64,000 bases of DNA from Formivibrio sp. (GTDB lineage: Bacteria; Pseudomonadota; Gammaproteobacteria; Burkholderiales; Chitinibacteraceae), in the NCBI GenBank assembly GCA_031291275.1, contig JARLJJ010000338.1:31120-95119 (forward strand), in the 5' to 3' direction. The translations under genes were made by a program, and so were the position numbers. Position 1 is the stretch's first letter. Every line of letters starts with the position of its first letter. Shown one piece after another: positions 25,966-35,644 of this stretch. A model generated the notes under the pieces. It worked only from the letters and a program-made list of their open reading frames with translations, was not told the DNA's origin and ran no database searches.

Positions 25966-27015
25966 GTGAATAATCAGCTAGCGACATTTGACGAGATTGA
26001 GCGCTTCGACAGCATTATCGACGTACGCACGCCACTGGAATTTGCCGAGGATCACATCCCAGGTGCAATCAATGCTCCGGTACTCAGCAATGAAGAGCGC
26101 GTGATCATCGGGACAATGTACAAGCAGGTATCGCCCTTCGAAGCCACGCGGCTCGGCGCGGCATTGGTCGCCCAGAATATTGCACAGCATCTGCAAACCC
26201 TGTTCGCCGACAAGCCGCAAAACTGGAAACCGTTGATCTACTGTTGGCGCGGCGGTAAACGTTCCGGCGCAATGACCAGTTGGTTCAACCTGATCGGCTG
26301 GCGTGCTCGCCAGTTGAAAGGCGGCTACAAGACTTATCGGCATCATGTTCTGGAACAACTGGCAGAGCTTCCCAGCCATTTCAATTACCGGGTATTGGCC
26401 GGACTGACCGGCAGTGGCAAGACCCGGTTGTTGCACGCATTGGCGCATTGTGGCGCACAGGTACTGGATCTCGAGGCAATAGCCCGGCATCGCGGATCGT
26501 TGCTCGGTGCCCTGCCCGGTGAAGCACAACCCAGCCAGAAAGGCTTCGATAGCTTGTTGCTACAAACGCTCTCCCGATTTGACTCGGGCCAGCCGGTCTT
26601 CATTGAAGCCGAAAGCAAGAAAATCGGGCAGTTGCAATTGCCCGATGCCTTGATGCTATCCCTTGCGCGAGCAGATTGCATTTCCGTGCAGGCCGCCATG
26701 GATGATCGGGTGAGCTTCCTGTGCGAGGATTACGCGGCCTTGTTCGACACCCCGCACATCTTGAAGCAGCAGCTTTCCAAACTGACCGAACTCCTGGGGC
26801 GACAAACCATCAACCAGTGGCATGCGCTAATCGATACCGGTGACAAACCGACCCTGTTTCGAGAATTGCTTGAAAAACATTATGATCCGGCCTACCGGCA
26901 CAGCAGCCACTACCTGTACCCCAAGTTGCCCGACGCCCTGCCCTTCACCTTTTACCCGACAGCGCCCGACCTGCAATCTGAGGCCATGCGCTTACTGGAT
27001 ATGCTGCAGCGATAA
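25966..27015 (+). CDS. mnmH: tRNA 2-selenouridine synthase (MnmH/SelU/YbbB)
   Basis: 349 residues from a GTG at 25966; in-frame stops inside the upstream element exclude a longer start. A rhodanese domain (about 10-130) carries C93 in LIYCWRGGKRSG, followed by a P-loop (GLTGSGKT, residues 146-153). The enzyme replaces sulfur with selenium at the wobble uridine of some tRNAs through a geranylated intermediate, using selenophosphate from SelD. No good ribosome site is visible before the GTG. Confidence 0.95.
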   Translation: MNNQLATFDEIERFDSIIDVRTPLEFAEDHIPGAINAPVLSNEERVIIGTMYKQVSPFEATRLGAALVAQNIAQHLQTLFADKPQNWKPLIYCWRGGKRSGAMTSWFNLIGWRARQLKGGYKTYRHHVLEQLAELPSHFNYRVLAGLTGSGKTRLLHALAHCGAQVLDLEAIARHRGSLLGALPGEAQPSQKGFDSLLLQTLSRFDSGQPVFIEAESKKIGQLQLPDALMLSLARADCISVQAAMDDRVSFLCEDYAALFDTPHILKQQLSKLTELLGRQTINQWHALIDTGDKPTLFRELLEKHYDPAYRHSSHYLYPKLPDALPFTFYPTAPDLQSEAMRLLDMLQR

Positions 27016-27069
27016 GCTTGCCTGAATTGACTCATCGCTACGGACTTTGAAACAAGCATGTTTTTGAAG

Positions 27070-27774
27070 CTACGCTCTCCCATTTGTAGCGATCAATGCA
27101 TGAATCCACGCAAGAAAATCCGCGCCCATTTCTGTGCTGATTTCGTGATCGATCGGGTAGCGACGGTTTTCGTGTTCAACACCCAACTCGCTCAGCCACT
27201 GGTCGGAACGTTGCGCCCACGTCACTGGCAACTTGCTGTCGTACTCCCCGTGACCGATAAATCCGCGCAACGCAGCCAAACGCTCCTTCGAGGCAATATT
27301 TGGCCCAAGCTCAGGCAGGATGCGCCCAGAGAGCAGGCCAAAACCGGCCACTTTTTCGGGTGCACTCAACGCCACGCTGGCACTGAGAATGCCACCCTGG
27401 CTGAAACCGGCAATAATCGTATGGCGTGCATCAATGCCATAAACCGTCTGCATCTGTTCAAGAAAATGGATCAGGCGACGACGGCTCGCGTCGGCTTCTT
27501 CCGCAACGATACGGGGTCCGTTCGCGGTAAAGGCCACCTGAAACCAGCCAAACTGCCCTGGTGCAAGCTGCAACGGGCCACGCGGAAAGACAATCAGTAC
27601 ATCGGGATCGATTCCCGCAGCGAGTTCAGCAAGGTTTGTTTCGTTACCGCCAACGCCATGCAGTAGCACCACACAGGCTTTGGGCTTTTCAGGCAGGGAC
27701 TGTCGCAACCGGAAGGCAAGCTCGAAAGTGTCATCCTGCTGCAGCGGGCCTATCCGATGATTCAAGGTATTCAT
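27070..27774 (-). CDS. Phospholipase/carboxylesterase-family alpha/beta hydrolase
   Basis: 234 residues from the ATG at 27774 (MNTLNHR). The longer frame from 27831 lacks a better ribosome site. Oxyanion region VVLLHGVGGNET, nucleophile elbow GFSQGG (Ser), acid in GEYDSKLP and His in PIDHEIS complete a catalytic triad. No signal peptide. The substrate may be short acyl esters or acyl-proteins; not determinable. Convergent with mnmH. Confidence 0.88.
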   Translation of the reverse strand: MNTLNHRIGPLQQDDTFELAFRLRQSLPEKPKACVVLLHGVGGNETNLAELAAGIDPDVLIVFPRGPLQLAPGQFGWFQVAFTANGPRIVAEEADASRRRLIHFLEQMQTVYGIDARHTIIAGFSQGGILSASVALSAPEKVAGFGLLSGRILPELGPNIASKERLAALRGFIGHGEYDSKLPVTWAQRSDQWLSELGVEHENRRYPIDHEISTEMGADFLAWIHALIATNGRA

Positions 27775-28094
27775 ATGTGATCTCTCTATGAGGTGAATGC
27801 ACGCCAAGACCAGTGCCCCATCGTCTGGCATGAATGCACTCTAGGCGGTACCAGCAATGAAATAAACAGTCCATTTCGAAACCCACTATTTCATAAAACG
27901 GGACAATGAAGTCAAGATTACAAACACCATTCTGTGATGATGGCAAACCCAATCTTCACTATTTGTTTGCATGCCGATAAGGTCAAAACCAGTTACCATT
28001 GAACTCGGGTAATCGACCCCTGCCATTTGCCCGGTACCTATCGCGATTCAAGCCTACTCCACGCCGAACCAGCATCCATTCCCTAAGCCAGCTT
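27775..28094. other. Divergent promoter region, no gene seen
   Basis: 320 bp between the esterase and FUSC genes. It is AT-richer than its flanks and contains the likely promoters for both. No motif stood out and no copy of the shared upstream motif was found. Confidence 0.5.
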
Positions 28095-29996
28095 ATGATT
28101 TCTCCTTCTTCACTGCGCACATTTCTCGGCCTTGATTGGGTCATCGCCCGCAAGGCGCTTTCCCTGGCCCTGGCGGCCTGGTTATCGTTTGTGATCGCCG
28201 CCTTGCTGCATGTTCATAACGCCTATTGGGCTGCCATGCCGGTATGGGTACTGACACAACCATCGCGGGGCTTGGTGCTGGAGCGCTCGGTATTTCGGAT
28301 CATCGGCACAGTGATCGGCGCAGCCGTTGGATTTGCACTGGTCAATTTGCCTGTCCCACCGTATGCGCAGCTGGTTTTATTGGCCACGTGGATTGCACTT
28401 AACGCCGGTCTGACCCATGTTCTGCGTGGCGTAACCAGCTACGGCGCACTGTTGGCCGGCATGACGGCAGCTGTCGTGGTGATTCCGTCGCTATTGGCGC
28501 CTTCAATGACAATGGAACTTGCCCTGGCACGCGTGGACTGCACGTTGATCGGCGTCATTGTCAGCGCTGTAGTGCTGGCGATATTGACGCCTGAATCCTC
28601 ATTGACTGATTTTTACGCCCAGATAAGAACGGTCTCCGCAGAAGCGGTTGCCTATGCTGCACGCATCCTGCGCGAAGGAAAATCGGCAGTTCATGGCAAA
28701 GAAGAACGGCGGATTTTGGGCTTGATCAGCCAGCTGGAATCGTCTGCCCGGCTGAATGCGGCAGGTTCTGTCGAGGGATATCGGCGATTGAGCGAAGTGG
28801 ATTTGCTGGTGGTGGGTTCGCTGTCAACCATGGCTGCGGCACAAGCGCTTCACGACGTTGACTACCAATGTGACACTGCACTGCACGCCACATTGGCGCG
28901 CATTGCTGATCATCTGCGGACGGCATGGAATAGTCCCATGCCGGAAAGCGAGCGACACATCGAAACGTTGAATGATGCAAGGTTAATGCATCTGGATAGC
29001 GCGATCGGACAAATCCTCGATGCGGACATAGCACTGTCACATCCGGAGAGCGTTCAGCCTCGTTCGTCCAAACCAAGACTAGCCTGGCTGGCGCCACATC
29101 GCGAATGGCCATTGGCATGGCGTACGGCAGCGATGGCTGGCATCGCCAGTTTCCTGGCTTCGGCACTTGGGCTGTGGCTGAAATGGCCACCAGCAGAACT
29201 TGCGGCCTTAGGGGTATGCATCTTCGTCATGGTATTGGGCTCCATGCCACTGCCCCAATTGATCGCGCCCAAGCTGCTAACGGGCGTCATCGTTGGGGTT
29301 GTATTTGGCATCATCTACCGCCTTGCCGTGCAACCCTACCTCACGACGACCAGCGGATTGGTGCTGACAATCATCCCCTTTCTATTGCTGGGCGGATTTG
29401 CCCGTGCCAATCCGCGCGTTGGCGCGGCAGGCGTGGATGCCAATATGTGCTTTTTACTGGCATCGCAAGCCGGCATGCCCGCCATTGCCGATATTGCCCA
29501 AATATTCACAGGCTCGATGGCACTGACTGTGGCTGCAGGAATCATGGCCAGTGCCTTCATTCTTTTCCCGCGACGCATGCGGCAGCAAGCTGAAGATGCC
29601 GCCGATGTCATCCGGCGTGATTTGCGACGAATTATCGAATCCGACTCGGACAACGACCCGGCGGATTGGCGCGCACGTGGCACGCGCCAGATCCTGCGAC
29701 TGACTTTGCATTTGGGTCGGGCAAAAGAACTGGGAGAACGCTGGCCCAAGGGATTACTGGCCGTGCTCACGCTTGGCCAAGCCATGATCGACTTGCAACA
29801 ACAGGGGATGCCGGAGGCAGTAAAAGTCCTGCTAGGAGGATTGCTGCAACAGAAAATGTCGCCACAGCAAACAGCACAGGCCTTACATGCCTTGGCACTT
29901 GCGATTGATGAGGGCCCAATCAAGCCAATGATCCAGCAACTGGCCAACACACTGGTACTGGCGACGGAACCATTGACATTGGGGCTGGCGAATTAA
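28095..29996 (+). CDS. FUSC-family inner-membrane protein (AaeB/YccS-like putative efflux)
   Basis: 633 residues from the ATG at 28095; an upstream TTG at 27999 would add a basic extension without homology. Two sets of five to six TM helices (about 20-170 and 370-510) each precede a cytoplasmic helical domain (about 190-350 and 515-633). Typical motifs are AYWAAMPVWVLTQPSRG, RIIGTVIGAAVGFAL and MPLPQLIAPKLLTGVIVGVVFG. Family members such as AaeB export aromatic carboxylic acids with a membrane-fusion partner; no such partner gene is adjacent here. Confidence 0.88.
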   Translation: MISPSSLRTFLGLDWVIARKALSLALAAWLSFVIAALLHVHNAYWAAMPVWVLTQPSRGLVLERSVFRIIGTVIGAAVGFALVNLPVPPYAQLVLLATWIALNAGLTHVLRGVTSYGALLAGMTAAVVVIPSLLAPSMTMELALARVDCTLIGVIVSAVVLAILTPESSLTDFYAQIRTVSAEAVAYAARILREGKSAVHGKEERRILGLISQLESSARLNAAGSVEGYRRLSEVDLLVVGSLSTMAAAQALHDVDYQCDTALHATLARIADHLRTAWNSPMPESERHIETLNDARLMHLDSAIGQILDADIALSHPESVQPRSSKPRLAWLAPHREWPLAWRTAAMAGIASFLASALGLWLKWPPAELAALGVCIFVMVLGSMPLPQLIAPKLLTGVIVGVVFGIIYRLAVQPYLTTTSGLVLTIIPFLLLGGFARANPRVGAAGVDANMCFLLASQAGMPAIADIAQIFTGSMALTVAAGIMASAFILFPRRMRQQAEDAADVIRRDLRRIIESDSDNDPADWRARGTRQILRLTLHLGRAKELGERWPKGLLAVLTLGQAMIDLQQQGMPEAVKVLLGGLLQQKMSPQQTAQALHALALAIDEGPIKPMIQQLANTLVLATEPLTLGLAN

Positions 29997-30076
29997 GCGC
30001 GTTGCCAGCAGATACAGGATGCGAATATCAGCGCCCCGCTTCGGGCGAGGTGCTAGCTTTTGGTTAAGCTCAAACC

Positions 30077-30676
30077 TTATTCAGCCTTCCTGATTTGAAT
30101 ATTGGTTTTAACCGAAGTAACGCCTTCAGTATCACGGGCAATAAATCCGGCGTTATCTGCCTCTGCTTGAGTTTTGACATCCCCGCTCAAGACCACTGCA
30201 CCACTCTTCGTGGTATCCACATTGATGTGATCCAAACTGCTCATCTTTTCATCCGCCAGCTTGGCCTTGATCTTGGTCGTGATAATTGAGTCTTTAACGA
30301 ATATTTCCGTATTTGCGAGGCTTGAGTTTTTATTAACGACAGGAGTCACGGGCACTTTCTCGACCTGAATATTGGTTCTGACCGAGGTTACGCCTTCTGT
30401 TTCACTCGCAAGGGCAACGGCTTTATCCGCCTCTTCCTGGATTTTGACTTTACCGGTTAATACCACCACACCCTTGCTGGTGGTATTGACACTGATATTG
30501 GTCAGGCTGCTCATTTTTTCACCAGCAAGTTTGGCCTTGATCTTGGTGGTAATGACCGAGTCATTGACGAAGGTAAGCGGATGCAGTTGATCCAGATTGG
30601 CATCGGCCGCATAGACCGTAACCGGTATCAGCAAAGTATTGATGACGAGGTAGCTTGCCAAGAGTTTTATTTTCAT
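30077..30676 (-). CDS. Periplasmic protein with two BON domains (OsmY-like)
   Basis: 199 residues. Signal peptide ends near VYAADA. Two BON domains follow (about 35-105 and 125-197), each with VxDSxITTKIKAKLA and GVTSVxTNIQ, nearly duplicates of one another. This matches OsmY, an osmotic and stationary-phase induced periplasmic chaperone-like protein. It is divergent from the Cys-repeat protein at 30988; the intervening region carries motif copies D (facing this gene) and B. Confidence 0.92.
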   Translation of the reverse strand: MKIKLLASYLVINTLLIPVTVYAADANLDQLHPLTFVNDSVITTKIKAKLAGEKMSSLTNISVNTTSKGVVVLTGKVKIQEEADKAVALASETEGVTSVRTNIQVEKVPVTPVVNKNSSLANTEIFVKDSIITTKIKAKLADEKMSSLDHINVDTTKSGAVVLSGDVKTQAEADNAGFIARDTEGVTSVKTNIQIRKAE

Positions 30677-30731
30677 GATCGCTCATTCTTCAGGATAAAG
30701 GATAAGAACGAATGATCAGGCCATTCATTGG

Positions 30732-30756
30732 CATTATCCGTTCGTTTGCGCACATA
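30732..30756 (-). promoter_or_regulatory. Shared upstream motif, copy D (OsmY-like gene, minus strand)
   Basis: Read on the minus strand: TATGTGCGCAAACGAACGGA followed by TAATG. It matches copy B at 17 of 25 positions and lies 55 nt before the BON gene start, closer than the other copies. Confidence 0.5.
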
Positions 30757-30813
30757 GCTTGCGGTGGACTGGTTATTCGCCATAGATGAACTGCGTTTTG
30801 TTCAAGTCAATGC

Positions 30814-30838
30814 TATGTGTGTCAACGGACAGACGACG
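30814..30838 (+). promoter_or_regulatory. Shared upstream motif, copy B (Cys-repeat protein)
   Basis: TATGTGTGTCAACGGACAGA followed by CGACG. Identical to copy A at 21 of 25 positions; ends 149 nt before the GTG start. The rest of the 311-bp divergent gap (30677-30987) holds no gene. Confidence 0.6.
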
Positions 30839-30987
30839 ATGTGCTTTCTTTCTAAGCTCGATTTATCGAAATCAATCTCTGCTTGATAGGTAAATACATA
30901 CGGCAGGTTTTTGGGAGAAGGGAAATGCATGCGCAACATTATGATGTAAGTACATCACTTCAAAGTTCGTTGCACAAAGGAATAGTC

Positions 30988-31599
30988 GTGAACAAATTCA
31001 TCGTCAGTATGGCCGTGCTTGCGCTCGGGCTTACCTTCAACACGGTTTCGATGGCCGCAGACATCTCAAAAAGTGACTACGTCGCCAGAAAAGATAGCAT
31101 CACGGCCGAGTACAAATCCGCCAGAGAGGCCTGCGCTTCATTGGCTGGAAATGGGAATAATGTTTGCGCGGCTGAAGTTAATGGCAAGGAAACCGTTGCC
31201 AAAGCCGAGCTTGAAGCCAGCTACAAACCTACTCGAAAAAACGACAACCAGGTGAGTGTCGTTAAAGCAGAGACCCGCTATGCCGTTGAAAAGCAACGCT
31301 GCGAGGCGCTGACGGCTAATGCCAAGGATGTATGCGTGGAGGAGGCAAAATTGGCGAAGACCGCGGCCATTGCGGATGCAGAGGTTAAAATGAAAACCTC
31401 GGATGCCAATGCCAAGGCCAACGAGACATCGGCAGCAGCGCACAGCAAAGCAAACGACAAGGCAGTCGATGCCCGTAAAGAAGCTACCGAAGACAAGCTT
31501 GATGCCGAATATTCGTTGGCAAAAGAAAAATGTTCAGCCTATGCAGGCAGCCCCAAAGATCAGTGCTTGGATCAAGCGAAGCTCCGCTTTAACAAGTAG
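30988..31599 (+). CDS. Exported protein with three Cys-paired repeats
   Basis: 203 residues from a GTG at 30988 with AAAGGA 6 nt upstream. Signal peptide ends near VSMAAD. The mature protein is Ala/Lys-rich helix containing a repeated unit: EACASLAGNGNNVCAAE, QRCEALTANAKDVCVEE and EKCSAYAGSPKDQCLDQ, each with two Cys ten residues apart. Each unit likely forms a disulfide-pinned helical hairpin. Such proteins occur in betaproteobacteria as hypothetical periplasmic proteins; the function is unknown. Confidence 0.8.
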   Translation: MNKFIVSMAVLALGLTFNTVSMAADISKSDYVARKDSITAEYKSAREACASLAGNGNNVCAAEVNGKETVAKAELEASYKPTRKNDNQVSVVKAETRYAVEKQRCEALTANAKDVCVEEAKLAKTAAIADAEVKMKTSDANAKANETSAAAHSKANDKAVDARKEATEDKLDAEYSLAKEKCSAYAGSPKDQCLDQAKLRFNK

Positions 31600-31714
31600 C
31601 AAACCAAACTCGAATCCTGCCGGAGTAACCGAAAAGTCTGGCAATGCCGGCATATTGAAGCGAAATCAAACCACGGCTGGCGGTGTGTGGGTATCGGTGC
31701 GGTTGGCGGCACCT

Positions 31715-31749
31715 AAAAGGAGCAAGTGCAATCGCACTTGCCCTTTTTA
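31715..31749. terminator. Bidirectional terminator between convergent genes
   Basis: GCAAGTGC-AATC-GCACTTGC stem flanked by A-rich and T-rich runs, located between the Cys-repeat gene (plus) and the DUF6600 gene (minus). Confidence 0.85.
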
Positions 31750-31776
31750 TTTTGCCTGTGCCCAGCGTGGGGCGAG

Positions 31777-34074
31777 CTACTTTTCCTGCTTGCGAAGAAT
31801 TTCTTCTTCGCGTTTCTGATCCACGCGATCGTTTTTCCTATCCTTTGGATCGACCACATCCGGCTTGCCTTTTGGGTCCTGCGGCGCCGCTTCCTGCGGT
31901 ACCTTCTGGGCGGGAAAAACAATTTGCGCGGGTGGCGGAACCACTCTGGAGGGGGATGTCAGGACTTGTCCGCGTGACTCTCCGTTTCCACGCGGCTCCG
32001 GCTTGCCGCGTTGTTCCTGTATTGGAGTAATGGGCGCAGCGGGTACAGTTTGGCGCGGAGCAGCTGCAGGAGGAGCAACGGCTGGCGGTGATACAGGAGC
32101 CATTTGAGGTGGCCTGTGTGCTTCAGGGTTTCCGCGCGGTTCTGGTCGACCTCGTTGCTCTGACATGGGTGTTACCGGCGTTGCGGGAGTGATTTGGCGC
32201 GGAGCGATCGGCATCGGTGCCGCACCTTGAGGTTGGGGCGAACGCAACTCTATCCGGTTTTTTTGCTCTGGCACCGGAACAGCCGGAGCAGATGGCGTTG
32301 TCGGATGCGGGGCAAGCGTGGCCGGGGGAACGATCTGCGGCTGAGGTGAAGGAGATGCTGGTCGCCCGCGCAGCTCAATGATTCCACGTGGTTCTGGCCG
32401 ACCCTGTGGTTCCTGAGCTGGAGTAGTAGGTGCGGTAACGCGTGGCGAGACCGGAGTCGTTCGTGTATCGGGCCTCCCGCGCCCCTCCGCTGCCCTGCCA
32501 GCGGGAGCTGCAGGTGGAGGCATTACCGCTGGAGACATTGTTTGTGTTGGCAGAATCAATTTCACAGCAGGTACAGGTAGTGTGCCCTTAGGTTTCAAAT
32601 CCTTGCGTGCCGCCTCGTCGAGCGGCCGACCCGGTTTTTCAGTCAACTGCTGCTGTTGTTGTTCGAAACCGGCATGCGCAGGAGGAGGCACGGTCCGCGC
32701 AACCACGGGCTGCTCAAACACATGCGACGGCGGCGGCTTTCTTCCCTGCCTTGCATCACCATGGACGCTTTGCTGTGTAGGCGCCACGGGGGGCGCCACT
32801 GCCACCGCGCCACTGACAGCCACATCACTGGATACCCGAATCGCGGTTCTGGACACAGGCTGCGATTGCACAAAAGTCGTTCTTGGGACGGCAATAACGG
32901 CACCAGGCACATGCCGGTTGGCGTAATCCACATGCATCACCTGCTTATTGGTGTAGATATTATTGATGATCGTGTTATTGATCACCGTGTTGCTGCGATT
33001 GATATTCTCGAAATAGCCACGACTGACAGAATAAGCCGGGCGATAAACCTCGCGCGGCGCCAGAGGGAACCAAGCCACCCCACCCACACGGCCACTGGAA
33101 AGCGTTAGCTGAAAATTGTCTCCCCCGACAAACACCACCAGCGCAGGGGCATAGTAAGCCCGAGTATGAACCGGGCCAGGCACCCATCCCCATGTGCCAT
33201 GCATATTGGCCCACCGGCCATAGTGGGATACCGCAAATCCCCAAGGGGCGTCATCCACCCATGTCCATCCCCAAGGATCAACCCAGGCCCAATGCCCGTC
33301 ACGGTAAGGTGCCCAGTCTGTAGCCACTCGATTAGGAATCCAGACGTTGCCATAGGTCGCATCGAGACGCCAACTTCCATTCGCATCAAGATCCTGATAA
33401 CCAATCACATCTTGCGATACGTAGCGGGCCGAGATCGAGTTATCGAGTAGACGATCACGAGCATTCGACCAGCGATCGAACTCATCGAAACGCGGTGCAT
33501 CCACATACTCGTAATCATGCAGATCCGTCCCCAAAAAACGATACGCTTGCCTTGAATCGATCATATACGCAGTATTATCGCCATACACTTCGCCTTGCCC
33601 TTGGCGCACAAAGATAGTCGTTGCATTGCCATCCGGTTCTGCTTCAATCCGGTATGCGCCGGGTTGGCGCAGGGTAAACGCCAGATTCGGTGTATCCACC
33701 TCAAAAAGTTGACCGGGGGCAAGGGAGCGGACACGGACATTCAGTGTGCCTTCCGTTAATTGCAACTGGGTAATTTGATCGTCGAGATTGAGAACAGAAA
33801 CCCCGCTATTGGCACCCATTCGAACCATCGCTCCGCCCATCTGGATTTCAACGCGCGCATCCTGATCGGCCCACAGTCGATCCCCAATAGTCAATGGTCG
33901 ATTGATATTGGCCTGGCCCCAATCGCGCTCACCGGCAGGGGAAAAGCTGACCGCTCCAGAGAGATAACCCAGCCGTGCGACGCGCGATGGTGGGTCGGCG
34001 CTCACCAAGCCACTGCACAACAACATGGCAATTCCCGCGATAACGATAAACAAATAAAAACGGAAAGTGTGCAT
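31777..34074 (-). CDS. FecR/DUF6600-domain exported protein with long proline-rich repeat tail
   Basis: 765 residues. Signal peptide ends near VSADPP. An N-terminal FecR-type domain (about 35-175; RLGYLSGAVSFSPAG, RLWADQDARVEI) is followed by DUF6600-type Trp-rich repeats (about 230-310; YGNVWIP, DWAPYRDGHWAWVDPWGWTWVDDAPWGFA, YGRWANMHGTWGWVPG). Residues about 400-765 are low complexity with recurring EQRGRPEPRG-like units. Likely periplasmic or surface associated. Unlike true FecR there is no adjacent ECF sigma factor. Function unknown. Confidence 0.85.
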   Translation of the reverse strand: MHTFRFYLFIVIAGIAMLLCSGLVSADPPSRVARLGYLSGAVSFSPAGERDWGQANINRPLTIGDRLWADQDARVEIQMGGAMVRMGANSGVSVLNLDDQITQLQLTEGTLNVRVRSLAPGQLFEVDTPNLAFTLRQPGAYRIEAEPDGNATTIFVRQGQGEVYGDNTAYMIDSRQAYRFLGTDLHDYEYVDAPRFDEFDRWSNARDRLLDNSISARYVSQDVIGYQDLDANGSWRLDATYGNVWIPNRVATDWAPYRDGHWAWVDPWGWTWVDDAPWGFAVSHYGRWANMHGTWGWVPGPVHTRAYYAPALVVFVGGDNFQLTLSSGRVGGVAWFPLAPREVYRPAYSVSRGYFENINRSNTVINNTIINNIYTNKQVMHVDYANRHVPGAVIAVPRTTFVQSQPVSRTAIRVSSDVAVSGAVAVAPPVAPTQQSVHGDARQGRKPPPSHVFEQPVVARTVPPPAHAGFEQQQQQLTEKPGRPLDEAARKDLKPKGTLPVPAVKLILPTQTMSPAVMPPPAAPAGRAAEGRGRPDTRTTPVSPRVTAPTTPAQEPQGRPEPRGIIELRGRPASPSPQPQIVPPATLAPHPTTPSAPAVPVPEQKNRIELRSPQPQGAAPMPIAPRQITPATPVTPMSEQRGRPEPRGNPEAHRPPQMAPVSPPAVAPPAAAPRQTVPAAPITPIQEQRGKPEPRGNGESRGQVLTSPSRVVPPPAQIVFPAQKVPQEAAPQDPKGKPDVVDPKDRKNDRVDQKREEEILRKQEK

Positions 34075-34273
34075 AGGAATGACAACTCCTCATGAAAATC
34101 GCTCTGCCAAGGCTTACTCTGATTCGATGGACCGGCGTATTTCATTGTAGATGTTGCCATGGCAGACGTACGCCCTATTCGGCAGCGGCAAGCATTGCTC
34201 TCATATTCCAGGCCATTTTTGCTTTGCTGCGCCGCTCGGAGCACACTCGGAGGCGCACCTTTTCTGTGACGGA

Positions 34274-35335
34274 ATGCCTATGCAAACATTTCACTGTGAC
34301 CATTGCGGTCATTTGGTGTTCTTCGAGAACGTTTTCTGCGAGGCATGTGGGCATACGCTCGGGTATTTGACCGACTTGCACACGATGAGTGCACTGGAAC
34401 TCACAACGGATGGACTCTGGTCCAGCCGGCATCCGAACGCGACCGGCTATCGTTATCGAATGTGCAGCAATTATGCACAGGAAAATGTCTGCAACTGGAT
34501 GCTGCCCGCGCACGATCCGCACACCCTGTGCGAATCCTGCCGCCTGACTGAAATCATTCCCGCCCTCTGCTGGCCGCAAAACCGTGCTTACTGGTATCGG
34601 ATGGAACAGGCCAAACGCCGGCTGCTCTATACCTTGTCAACACTGGGACTGGTCCCTGTCGGCAAGGCGGAAAATCCCTGGCAAGGCCTTGCCTTCCACT
34701 TTCTGGCTGACAATGCTCAAACCGGTCAGGTCGTGACGGGGCACGATAGTGGCGTCATTACCCTCAACATTGCCGAAGCAGATGATATTCAGCGCGAACG
34801 CACGCGCTCGCAGCTGGGCGAACCCTATCGCACCCTGCTTGGCCATTTCCACCACGAAATCGGCCACTACTATTGGGATCGCCTGATCAACGGGAGTTTT
34901 CGGCTTGCCGCATTCAGGCAGCTGTTCGGTGACGAACGGGCCGACTACGATGCGAACCTGCAGCGTCATTACAATCAAGGCCCACCGGCGGACTGGCCGC
35001 AATATTTCGTCTCAGACTACGCAAGTGCCCATCCATGGGAAGACTGGGCAGAAACCTGGGCACAATATCTGCAAATGGTCGATGCCCTGGATACAGTCCA
35101 AGCCTGCGGCATGACACTGAGTCCTACGCACCCGGATGATCCAACGCTGATACACAGCAATCAAGCGTGGGCACGCGGGTCTTTCGACGACATGCTGGAG
35201 CGCTGGTTTCCCTTGAGCTACCTTCTGAACAATCTGCACCGCAGCCTGGGCATGCCCGATGGCTATCAGTTTTCTCTTGCGGCGCCTGTCGTCTCCAAGT
35301 TGCGATTCGTGCACGAGGTCGTGACAGGCCAATGA
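34274..35335 (+). CDS. Putative zinc-binding metallopeptidase with N-terminal zinc ribbon
   Basis: 353 residues from the ATG at 34274; the ATG two codons later (34280) is equally possible, and the longer TTG start at 34151 is unlikely. The N-terminal zinc ribbon has CDHCG and CEACG; two more Cys pairs follow near 70-100. HHEIGHYYWD carries the HExxH zinc site (H194, E195, H198) with a downstream DERADYD acidic stretch. This combination fits the Peptidase_Mx/zinc-ribbon family of unknown substrate. Cytoplasmic by lack of signal. Confidence 0.85.
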   Translation: MPMQTFHCDHCGHLVFFENVFCEACGHTLGYLTDLHTMSALELTTDGLWSSRHPNATGYRYRMCSNYAQENVCNWMLPAHDPHTLCESCRLTEIIPALCWPQNRAYWYRMEQAKRRLLYTLSTLGLVPVGKAENPWQGLAFHFLADNAQTGQVVTGHDSGVITLNIAEADDIQRERTRSQLGEPYRTLLGHFHHEIGHYYWDRLINGSFRLAAFRQLFGDERADYDANLQRHYNQGPPADWPQYFVSDYASAHPWEDWAETWAQYLQMVDALDTVQACGMTLSPTHPDDPTLIHSNQAWARGSFDDMLERWFPLSYLLNNLHRSLGMPDGYQFSLAAPVVSKLRFVHEVVTGQ

Positions 35336-35644
35336 GGCCAAGCAATATTCGTCCAATAACTGAGTTTTCAAACAGGCCTAGCTATGAGCGCTAGCGTACC
35401 GATTGAAGGACAAAGTGCGCGTAGAGTTATCGCCATCGGGGATACTCCGCTGTTAACCCGCCCCCCGCAGAGGGATGGTCTTAGCGCCATGGTGAGTAAC
35501 AATGCGTATATGGCTCCGGTGTGTGATGCTCTTCACATGGCCGTTCGACTGCGAGAACAAATAAACGTAACCTCAGTCTTAAATACATATGAAGCAAGCT
35601 TGAACTTGCCTGTTCGCCCACATCACAAAATTGAGAGGTTCATC
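35336..35644. other. Intergenic region carrying shared motif copy G
   Basis: 309 bp without a supported gene. Apart from the motif at 35383-35407 and a GAGAGG ribosome site near 35632, nothing distinctive is seen. Confidence 0.5.
35383..35407 (+). promoter_or_regulatory. Shared upstream motif, copy G
   Basis: TATGAGCGCTAGCGTACCGA followed by TTGAA. A more divergent copy (about 16 of the 20 core positions, allowing the degenerate ones); ends about 237 nt before the start of the small exported protein. Confidence 0.4.

Noticed and set aside
25652..25987. 111- and 85-residue minus-strand frames between selD and mnmH
   Set aside because: They lie inside the MITE-like element and across its inverted repeats; no protein-like features.
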